Source of the DNA: Gemmatimonadota bacterium
GTDB taxonomy: Bacteria; Gemmatimonadota; Gemmatimonadetes; Longimicrobiales; Gaopeijiaceae
DNA: 6,682 nt
Assembly: GCA_016209995.1 (NCBI GenBank)
Contig: JACQVC010000097.1
Span: 1 to 6,682, forward strand
Reading direction: 5' to 3'
Under the pieces are notes generated by a model, which saw only the letters and a program-made list of their open reading frames with translations, was not told the DNA's origin and did no database searches. Every line of letters starts with the position of its first letter. Position 1 is the stretch's first letter. This document shows, in pieces, positions 1 to 5,501 of this stretch. A program made the translations under genes and the position numbers.

Positions 1-34
1 CGACCAGCTCGTTCCGGTCGCCGTCCCGTGAGAT

Positions 35-40
35 AAGGTG
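35..40 (+). promoter_or_regulatory. Ribosome binding site of cpoB
   Basis: AAGGTG lies 6 bases before ATG 47 and resembles AAGGAG. It decides the start: the GTG at 38 overlaps this motif and has only a weak GTGAG upstream. Confidence 0.45.
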
Positions 41-46
41 CCCCGC

Positions 47-886
47 ATGCTACGTGCTCCCGTGCGTTCACCTGCGCGGCTGGCCGCGCGCCGGGCGCGA
101 CGCGCGGGACGTGTGTGTCTGCTCGTCACGGCGGCTGTCATCGCGCTGAACGGTTGCGCCACGAAGCGGGACCTGCGCGACCTGCGCGCTGAGATTCGCA
201 GCGCGCAGCAGCGTCAGGACTCGGCCCAGGCCCGCCTCGAGCGCCTCGTGCGAGCAGGGCAGGATTCGCTGAGTCAGCAGATCAGCGATGATCTCCTGAG
301 GACCCGGGCCGATCTGGCGCGCCAGCTCCTCGCCATGGAGGAGGAGCTTCTGCAGATCCAGGAGCTGACGGGACAGAGTCAGCGAGTCCTGGCCGGGCTG
401 CGCGACCAGCTCGAGAGTCGCGCGCGCACCATGGTCGTGGGACCCGAGGTCGCCGACACGACCGCGGGGATCGGCGTGACGCCGGCGCCCATGGCTCCCG
501 CGAGCGCGGACGCCGACGCGGCGTACAATGCGGCGATCACGCAGTTCCAGCGCGGTTCGCTCACCACGGCTCGGCGTGGCTTCGAGGAATTTCTCCGGAT
601 GTTCCCCAATCACAACCTCGCCCCGCGCGCGCAGTTCATGCTGGCGGAGACGTACGAGCGGGAGGCACGGGTGGAGGAGGCGTTGCGGGAATTCCTCCGC
701 GTCGCGGAGCTGTACCCAACGTCGGACCAGGTGCCGGGCTCTCTCTTCCGCGCCGGTTTGCTCGAGCTGCAGCGCGGGAACCGGGCCGAGGCGAGGCGCT
801 ATCTCCAGCGCGTCGTGAACAACTATCCGGACAGCGACGCCGCGGGGCTGGCCCAGCAGAAGCTCGCCGAGATCGGGCCGCCCTAG
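47..886 (+). CDS. cpoB: Tol-Pal-associated CpoB/YbgF-like lipoprotein
   Basis: CpoB (YbgF) is a cell-envelope protein that works with TolA and the PBP1B/LpoB peptidoglycan synthase to coordinate outer-membrane constriction with wall synthesis at division. The N-terminus is Arg-rich, then hydrophobic, ending in a lipobox LNGC (Cys37 from the ATG at 47). Ala follows the Cys, which by the E. coli Lol rule suggests the outer membrane. Next come about 85 residues of charged, Leu-spaced predicted coiled coil (start ATKRDLRDLRAEI), a Pro/Ala linker, and three TPR-like repeats over the last 120 residues (AAYNAAITQFQRGS, AQFMLAETYEREAR, GSLFRAGLLELQRGN), the CpoB architecture. I chose ATG 47 because AAGG at 35-38 sits 8 bases upstream; a GTG at 38 would add three residues. 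tolB and pal usually precede this gene but lie outside the window. E. coli CpoB is soluble, so the lipid anchor is a difference. It could instead be a generic TPR lipoprotein. Confidence 0.85.
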   Translation: MLRAPVRSPARLAARRARRAGRVCLLVTAAVIALNGCATKRDLRDLRAEIRSAQQRQDSAQARLERLVRAGQDSLSQQISDDLLRTRADLARQLLAMEEELLQIQELTGQSQRVLAGLRDQLESRARTMVVGPEVADTTAGIGVTPAPMAPASADADAAYNAAITQFQRGSLTTARRGFEEFLRMFPNHNLAPRAQFMLAETYEREARVEEALREFLRVAELYPTSDQVPGSLFRAGLLELQRGNRAEARRYLQRVVNNYPDSDAAGLAQQKLAEIGPP

Positions 887-919
887 GAGTCATGGGGCGC
901 GGCCGCGGATAGACTCCTA
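884..919. repeat. Inverted repeat in the cpoB-nrdR gap, overlapping the cpoB stop
   Basis: TAGGAGTC (884-891, starting on the cpoB stop codon) is perfectly complementary to GACTCCTA (912-919). The 20-base loop contains the palindrome GCGGCCGC (899-906). A second pair, CCGGCC (922-927) and GGCCGG (942-947), follows directly. No T-run follows either stem, so this is not a classical intrinsic terminator. It may be an attenuating or mRNA-stabilising structure, or chance in GC-rich DNA. Confidence 0.35.
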
Positions 920-982
920 AGCCGGCCACGCTTGCGCTCGAGGCCGGAGCTCAACCACCCTCGCTTCCCTGTACGAAGAGCG

Positions 983-1480
983 ATGCACTGCCCGCGTTGC
1001 GACGGGACCCGGGTGCGCGTGGTGGATTCGCGCACGGCTCGAGGCGGGCGAGCCATTCGCCGCCGCCGCGAGTGCGCGGACTGCGGCGAGCGGTTCACCA
1101 CGTACGAGTCGGTGGAGGAGAGGACGATTCAGGTCCTGAAGCGCAGCGGCGCGGCGGAGGAGTTCGACCGCCAGAAGCTGATCCGCAGCGTGCGTGTGGC
1201 CTGCGCGAAGCGCCCGATTTCCGCTTCGGAGATCGAGCACATCGTGGATCAGATCGAGGACGAGGTCTTCAAGATGGCTCGGGTCGAGATCCCGAGCGAG
1301 CTCATCGGGGCCATGGTGATGGAGCGACTCAAGAGTCGAGACCACGTCGCGTACGTGCGCTTCGCCTCCGTCTACCGGAACTTCCAGGACATCGATGAGT
1401 TCTATGATGAGCTACAACAGCTGAGGCAGAAACGGGAGCGTGAGCAGGCCGCCAAGAATCAGGTGGAGCTCCCTCTCTGA
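983..1480 (+). CDS. nrdR: Transcriptional repressor NrdR
   Basis: NrdR represses ribonucleotide reductase genes by sensing ATP/dATP and binding paired NrdR boxes in their promoters; it acts in the cytoplasm. The 165-residue product has the usual family length (about 150-170). The N-terminus MHCPRC carries the zinc-ribbon cysteines Cys3, Cys6, Cys31 and Cys34, followed by the conserved ERFTTYE. The ATP-cone begins near residue 49 (VLKRSGAAEEFDRQKL) and continues through KRPISASEIE to VAYVRFASVYRNF. A charged tail (LRQKREREQAAKN) ends the protein. The ATG at 983 is chosen because family members begin at this Met-x-Cys-Pro; the frame runs further upstream (to 932) but without homology. Spacing to tatC is 9 bases, implying co-transcription. 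No ribonucleotide reductase gene and no obvious NrdR box are present in the window, so its targets lie elsewhere. Confidence 0.97.
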   Translation: MHCPRCDGTRVRVVDSRTARGGRAIRRRRECADCGERFTTYESVEERTIQVLKRSGAAEEFDRQKLIRSVRVACAKRPISASEIEHIVDQIEDEVFKMARVEIPSELIGAMVMERLKSRDHVAYVRFASVYRNFQDIDEFYDELQQLRQKREREQAAKNQVELPL

Positions 1481-1489
1481 GAAGCTCGT

Positions 1490-2332
1490 ATGCGTAGGTG
1501 GCTGCAACGATCCGTCAACCCTCGAGGAGAGATGCCGTTCCTGGATCATCTCGAGGAGTTGCGCTGGCGCGTCATCTGGAGCCTGATCGCGCTGTTCGCG
1601 GGCTTGATCATCGGCCTCATCATCGTGATCAAGCTCAACGTGCTGGGGCTGCTCATCGCGCCGATCCAACCCTACCTGGGTTCCGAGCGGCTCAGCTTTA
1701 CCTCGCCTTCGGACCCCTTCTGGGTGACGCTGCAGCTCGCGTTGGTCATCGGGCTGCTGCTGTCCTTTCCGTTCATCGCGTATCACCTCTGGGCGTTTTT
1801 CTCGCCCGCGCTCGAGAAGAGCGAGCGGCAAGCGATCGTGCCCGCCCTGTACCTCGGGCTGGTATTGTTCGCCGGGGGTGTCGCCATGGGTTACTTCGTG
1901 GCGCTGCCCGTGGCCCTGCGTTTCCTGATGTCGTTCCAGACCCAGGCGCTCGCGCCCGTGATCATGGCCGGCCCCTATCTCGCTTTCGTCACGAAGCTGC
2001 TGCTCGCCTTCGGCGCGGTGTTCGAGCTGCCGGTGGTCATCCTCGTGCTCTCCGTGCTGGGACTGGTGACGCCGCAGTTCCTCGCCTCGAAGCGCCGGCA
2101 CGCGCTCGTGGGCATCACCATCCTGGCGAGCGTCATCACGCCCGGCGACGTCATCGTGCTCACCGCCGTCATGATGGTCCCGCTCTATTTCCTCTACGAG
2201 CTGAGCATCCTCCTGTCGCGGATCGTGTACCGCCGCAAGCGCAAGGCCGAGGAGGCAGCCGAGAACACGCCTCCGGGAGACGGTGGGGCGGGAGGCTCGA
2301 TGAAATTGACGGTCGAGACCCCCGGTGACTAG
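1490..2332 (+). CDS. tatC: Sec-independent protein translocase subunit TatC
   Basis: TatC is the multi-spanning inner-membrane core of the twin-arginine translocase; it recognises RR signal peptides and recruits TatA to export folded proteins. The 280-residue product has six hydrophobic spans (roughly 28-49, 75-103, 115-143, 163-193, 205-218, 221-245). The cytoplasmic N-terminus MPFLDHLEELRWR holds Glu23 and Arg25, equivalent to E. coli Glu15 and Arg17. FFSPALEKSER holds Phe103 and Glu112, matching E. coli Phe94 and Glu103 of the signal-peptide site. Glu179 in FGAVFELP and Asp220 in TPGD match Glu170 and Asp211. The start at 1490 keeps the NPRGEMPFLDHL lead-in common in TatC; an internal ATG at 1532 is possible but has its GAGGAG too close. 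The tail after residue 245 is basic, then Gly/Pro-rich. No tatA or tatB is in the window. It overlaps the next gene by 8 bases, suggesting translational coupling. Confidence 0.97.
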   Translation: MRRWLQRSVNPRGEMPFLDHLEELRWRVIWSLIALFAGLIIGLIIVIKLNVLGLLIAPIQPYLGSERLSFTSPSDPFWVTLQLALVIGLLLSFPFIAYHLWAFFSPALEKSERQAIVPALYLGLVLFAGGVAMGYFVALPVALRFLMSFQTQALAPVIMAGPYLAFVTKLLLAFGAVFELPVVILVLSVLGLVTPQFLASKRRHALVGITILASVITPGDVIVLTAVMMVPLYFLYELSILLSRIVYRRKRKAEEAAENTPPGDGGAGGSMKLTVETPGD

Positions 2333-5234
2333 CAGGTTGCTGGAAGACGACAACGGGCCGCGTTGCGAGCGCCGTGGGGCCACGGGCAGCGCGGCACCCC
2401 CAGCTGCCAGACTCCGCGCCCAGCTGCCAGTCGCCGCCCTCGCCCTTGCCCTCACCCCGTTGTTCGCTCCCACTCCACTGCGTGCCCAGGCGCCGCCGGG
2501 AGAAGCCGTGCGCGAGCGTATTTTCCAGAAGCTGGAGCGTCTCGGGCAGACGCGACTCGGCGTGGACAGCGCCGCGGTCGACTCGACGGCGGCGGACACG
2601 GTCACGGCCGCGGCGGAGCCGGGACAGCCTGCTGTGGCCGGCGCGGGCGCTGCGGACAGCGTGATGACGGTTCTCCTGTCGTTGCCCGGCTACCAGGTCA
2701 CGACCTACGAGGGAGCCGGCGCCAACTTCGACATGCGGACTCAGGTGCTGAGGCTGGATGCCACGAAGGACGCGCAGGCGCAATTGCAACGGGAGGGGGA
2801 GCGGCTCACGGCCGACAGCATGGTCCTTTACTATGATGACCGCGACCTGGTGGAGGTGTTGGGCAACCCTCTGTACACGCCCCGCGCGGGCGATCCCGTC
2901 CAGGCTCGCGTCATGTACTACAACCTGAGGCAGGAGCGCGGCTCGGCGCTCGATGCCACGACGAAGTTTCAGCAGCAGGGTGAATGGTTCGTGCGTGGGG
3001 ACCTGCCGAGCATCCAGCCGGGGGTCGTCTTCGGCAGTCACGCGATGTTCACGACCTGCGATCTGACCGTGCCGCATTCCCACTTCTGGGCGAGGGAGAT
3101 CAAGATGGTGGGCGATGGGGTGATGGTCGCTCGCCCCGTTGTGCTCTACTTCGCGGATGTGCCGGTCGCGTGGCTGCCCTTCATGGTGCAGAGCCTCAAG
3201 CGCGGCCGCCGCAGCGGGCTCCTCACCCCCGTCTTCAGCATGAACGACATCGTGCGCACGTCGCGCGGCTATGACCGGCGCCTGTCGAACCTGGGGTTCT
3301 ACTGGGCCATGAACGACTACATGGACTCCCAGTTCGCCTTCGACTGGTTCAGCAATCGCTTCGTGGCTCTCACCGGGGGGTTGCAGTACAACTGGGCGCG
3401 GCAGTTCCTGCAGGGCTCGGCCAACTACCGCCAGTACTGGGAGTCGGGAGGCGGCCGGCAGCTCGCGCTCGATACGCAGCACGGCTGGCAGCTCAGTGAG
3501 CGCACCGATCTGCGCATGATGGCGCGCTACGCCTCGAGTGCGGACTTCGTGCGGCAAAACAGCTACGACCCGCGGGAGGTCACGCAGTCGATCGACTCGG
3601 AGGGCGGCCTCAGCCACCGCTTCGCCTGGGGTAACCTCGCCGTGAACGGGAATCGGCGGCAGTTCCTGTCCGATGACCGGGTCGAGATGGATTTCCCGAG
3701 CCTCTCGCTGTCCCTCTCACCGATCACGCTGTTTCGCGCTCCGCAGAGCCAGGCCGCGTGGTATAACAACGTAACGTGGTCGGGCAGCGCGAACGCGAGC
3801 CAGAGCCTGCGGGACTACGCGGAAACGCCGGACCCGACGAGGCGCAGGGCGCCGATCCCGGACTCCCGCAGCCGCAGCAGCAACCTCAGCTCGGGCTTCA
3901 CGATCGGCCGGCTCGGCTGGTCGCAGGGCGTCCAGTACTCCGAGACCGTGAGGCTGGACGTACCCGATACCGCCACGGATCGGCGCCTCGACATCGGCGA
4001 AGCCACGATCGGCTGGAGCACCGGGCTCAACTTCCAGCAGCGCCTCATCGGCACGACCACGTTCACGCCGCGCCTATCCATCAACGGGAGCGCGTTGCGC
4101 TCGGATCAGAAACCCGAGGCTCTCAGCTTCGTGAACGGGCCGGTTCGCACGGCCTTCGGCGCCGAGCTCAAGAGCGACATCTACGGCTTCTTCCCGGGGT
4201 TCGCCAACTACTCACGGATACGCCACAAGGTCGCCACATCCGTTGCCTACGACTACACACCGGCTGTCCGCCAGACCGAGTTGCAGGACCGGGTTTTCGG
4301 TGCGCGTGAGTCGCAGGCCAGGAACGTCGTCACGGTCGGCCTGAACCAGACGTTCGAGGCGAAGGTGGAAGAAGACACCACAGCTGCCGGAGCGGACACG
4401 ACCCAGGCGCAGGCGCAAGCGGCACGACCGGATACGACGGAAGGCCCCCGCCGCCTGCCCCAAGCCCGCATCGTCAACCTGCTGTCCTTGCAGACGACCG
4501 CGGTCACGTACGACTTCGTGCGAGCCCGGGAGACCGGAGACTGGCGGGACGGGTTCACGACGACGACCATCGCGAACCAGATCACCTCCGATTTTCTGCG
4601 CGGCCTCTCGCTCTCGATCGAGCACGAGCTGTTTCGAGACGAGGGCAGCGGCGAAGCCAGGACTCGGCGGTTCGCCCCGCGACTGGCACGGCTCAACACC
4701 GGATTCTCGCTGAGCTCGACCTCGGGCATCTTTCGCTGGCTCGGGCTGAGCCGCGCAGCCGAGGAGCCGGCCCCCTCTGCGCAGGCCGAGGGAGCGCAGC
4801 CTCAGCAGACACAGACGCAGACTCGCATCGACCCCAATTCGATCATCCCGGGAACGACGCCCGCATCGCCACAGCAGCAGCCGGAAGGCGGGGAGCGGTC
4901 CCGCGGCTGGAACGCGAATTTCTCCTACTCCCTCCAAAGGCCGGCCGACCCCGCCGCCAGCGCCAGTCAGATGCTCACGATCAACATGGGCTTCAGCCCC
5001 ACTCAGAACTGGGAAGTCCGCTGGAATACCTCCTACGACGTGGGACTGAGCAACTTCAACGACCACATCCTCACGCTGACCCGAGATCTCCACGAGTGGC
5101 AGGCGCACTTCGACTTCCGCCAGACCGCAACCGGCAACTGGAGCTTCCAGTTCAGGGTCGAGCTGCGCGACAACACCGACCTGAAGTTCGAGTACGACCA
5201 GCGCAGCCCGCTGGAGACGAGCGTGAGGCGCTAG
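2325..5234 (+). CDS. lptD: LptD-family LPS-assembly outer-membrane protein (OstA-like)
   Basis: LptD is the outer-membrane barrel that, with LptE, inserts lipopolysaccharide into the outer leaflet. The 969-residue product is longer than E. coli LptD (784). A GTG start inside the tatC stop gives a long, unusual leader, then a signal peptide (hydrophobic about 34-48) with a likely A-x-A cut after Ala56. An Ala/Asp-rich spacer (60-118) precedes an OstA-type beta-jellyroll (about 123-250) ending in FTTCDLTVPHSHFW. The family hallmark VPVAWLPF, then SGLLTP, marks the first barrel strands; Pro285 and Pro302 sit where the lateral-gate prolines of E. coli LptD fall. The remainder alternates polar and aromatic residues as barrel strands do, broken by two low-complexity inserts (about 683-705 and 812-860), probably surface loops. 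Cys245 is the only cysteine in the mature chain. Tandem TAG stops end the gene. LptE is not in the window. The start is the least certain part. Confidence 0.88.
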   Translation: MTSRLLEDDNGPRCERRGATGSAAPPAARLRAQLPVAALALALTPLFAPTPLRAQAPPGEAVRERIFQKLERLGQTRLGVDSAAVDSTAADTVTAAAEPGQPAVAGAGAADSVMTVLLSLPGYQVTTYEGAGANFDMRTQVLRLDATKDAQAQLQREGERLTADSMVLYYDDRDLVEVLGNPLYTPRAGDPVQARVMYYNLRQERGSALDATTKFQQQGEWFVRGDLPSIQPGVVFGSHAMFTTCDLTVPHSHFWAREIKMVGDGVMVARPVVLYFADVPVAWLPFMVQSLKRGRRSGLLTPVFSMNDIVRTSRGYDRRLSNLGFYWAMNDYMDSQFAFDWFSNRFVALTGGLQYNWARQFLQGSANYRQYWESGGGRQLALDTQHGWQLSERTDLRMMARYASSADFVRQNSYDPREVTQSIDSEGGLSHRFAWGNLAVNGNRRQFLSDDRVEMDFPSLSLSLSPITLFRAPQSQAAWYNNVTWSGSANASQSLRDYAETPDPTRRRAPIPDSRSRSSNLSSGFTIGRLGWSQGVQYSETVRLDVPDTATDRRLDIGEATIGWSTGLNFQQRLIGTTTFTPRLSINGSALRSDQKPEALSFVNGPVRTAFGAELKSDIYGFFPGFANYSRIRHKVATSVAYDYTPAVRQTELQDRVFGARESQARNVVTVGLNQTFEAKVEEDTTAAGADTTQAQAQAARPDTTEGPRRLPQARIVNLLSLQTTAVTYDFVRARETGDWRDGFTTTTIANQITSDFLRGLSLSIEHELFRDEGSGEARTRRFAPRLARLNTGFSLSSTSGIFRWLGLSRAAEEPAPSAQAEGAQPQQTQTQTRIDPNSIIPGTTPASPQQQPEGGERSRGWNANFSYSLQRPADPAASASQMLTINMGFSPTQNWEVRWNTSYDVGLSNFNDHILTLTRDLHEWQAHFDFRQTATGNWSFQFRVELRDNTDLKFEYDQRSPLETSVRR
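2399..2430. repeat. 12-bp direct repeat under the LptD signal-peptide region
   Basis: CCCAGCTGCCAG occurs at 2399-2410 and again at 2419-2430, a 20-base period. Because 20 is not a multiple of 3, the copies are read in different frames, so selection on protein sequence does not explain the match. It lies between the GTG start and the hydrophobic core of the signal peptide. Confidence 0.6.
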
Positions 5235-5253
5235 TAGAGCCGACCTGAAGGCC

Positions 5254-5331
5254 GCTGAATCTCCCTGGTGATCTCCAACTTCTGTCCCACCGGTCCGCCG
5301 CCTTCTGTCCCCGCCAAGGGACAGATTCAGC
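5254..5331. repeat. REP-like cluster of GGGACAGA motifs with nested inverted repeats
   Basis: CTTCTGTCCC occurs at 5279-5288 and 5302-5311, and its inverted form GGGACAGA at 5318-5325. TCTGTCCC (5304-5311) pairs perfectly with 5318-5325 across a 6-base loop, and the first copy (5281-5288) could pair with the same arm. An outer pair, GCTGAATCT (5254-5262) and AGATTCAGC (5323-5331), is also perfect over 9 bases. On the minus strand the segment begins GCTGAATCTGTCCC. From memory, such motifs resemble short palindromic elements associated with Y1/REP transposases in many genomes; that link is inference. No transposase is present. It might alternatively act as a 3' structure protecting lptD mRNA. 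Confidence 0.5.
5268..5278 (+). repeat. Direct repeat, copy 1 (GTGATCTCCAA)
   Basis: This 11-base word is identical to copy 2 at 5396-5406, with the copies 128 bases apart. Copy 1 lies between the outer arm and the first CTTCTGTCCC of the REP-like cluster. Confidence 0.5.
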
Positions 5332-5395
5332 TCGGAGTGATACGCATATCGTCTTGATCTACAAAGAGTTGGGACGTCGGTACAGCGCCTGCAAC

Positions 5396-5406
5396 GTGAT
5401 CTCCAA
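5396..5406 (+). repeat. Direct repeat, copy 2 (GTGATCTCCAA)
   Basis: Second copy of the 11-base word found at 5268-5278. The pair could be a target-site-like duplication, a regulator site pair, or drift from a local duplication; the sequence does not decide. Confidence 0.5.
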
Positions 5407-5410
5407 GGGG

Positions 5411-5484
5411 CGATCCCGGATCTGAGAAGAGTCAGGTGGCAACCTGGCGGGCACCGCAGATCCCTGAGATGTGGGGATGATCTG
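5411..5484 (+). promoter_or_regulatory. Possible structured leader of the FN3 lipoprotein gene
   Basis: GGATCTG (5418-5424) pairs with CAGATCC (5457-5463), enclosing a CAGGT/ACCTG hairpin (5433-5437 with 5442-5446, loop GGCA). The same CAGATCCC arm can instead pair with the downstream GGG (5474-5476) and ATCTG (5480-5484), skipping a 3-base bulge, and that stem ends just before the ribosome binding site. The two folds exclude each other. An odd palindrome GATCCCGGATC spans 5412-5422. I could not match this to a known riboswitch class, and transcription through it is assumed. Confidence 0.3.
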
Positions 5485-5490
5485 ACCTCG

Positions 5491-5496
5491 AGGAGG
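5491..5496 (+). promoter_or_regulatory. Strong ribosome binding site of the FN3 lipoprotein gene
   Basis: AGGAGG, the full Shine-Dalgarno core, sits 5 bases before ATG 5502. It is the strongest ribosome binding site in the window and fixes the start of the downstream gene. Confidence 0.8.
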
Positions 5497-5501
5497 CGAC
5501 T

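Larger units (their letters stand above)
5235..5501. other. Repeat-rich spacer between lptD and the FN3 lipoprotein gene
   Basis: This 267-base spacer holds no supported gene. The open stretch that ends at a TGA near 5423 has no credible start and no recognisable product. It is visibly less GC-rich than the flanking genes. It contains three GGGACAGA-type motifs, an 11-base direct repeat, several stem-loops and a strong ribosome binding site, listed separately. A promoter for the downstream gene is expected here. TTGATC at 5354-5359 could be a -35 box, but no good -10 lies at normal spacing, so I do not call one. Confidence 0.6.

Noticed and set aside
1..36. 3' end of an upstream gene (possibly pal)
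   Set aside because: Two frames end here (TGA at 29-31 and TAA at 34-36), and neither 9-11 residue tail is diagnostic, so no partial gene is called.
932..982. 17-residue N-terminal extension of NrdR
   Set aside because: The frame is open from 932, but NrdR proteins begin at the Met of MHCPRC (983), and the extension shows no family similarity.
1412..3617. Two overlapping minus-strand open frames opposite tatC and lptD (1412-2605 and 2169-3617)
   Set aside because: They mirror strongly conserved TatC and LptD sequence. Their products are low-complexity, His/Arg/Gln-rich strings typical of antisense reading of GC-rich genes.
5304..5331. Intrinsic terminator for lptD
   Set aside because: The stem is perfect (8 bp), but it is followed by TTCAG rather than a T-run, so it is described as a repeat structure instead.
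5336..5365. dif-like Xer site around GATACGCATATC
   Set aside because: The left part loosely resembles a XerC arm, but no matching right arm follows; only a 4-base inverted repeat with a CGCA loop is present.
5353..5423. Small peptide gene in the spacer reading LIYKELGRRYSACN
   Set aside because: It has only a TTG as a possible start, no ribosome binding site, and ends at TGA after about 23 codons with no recognisable features.
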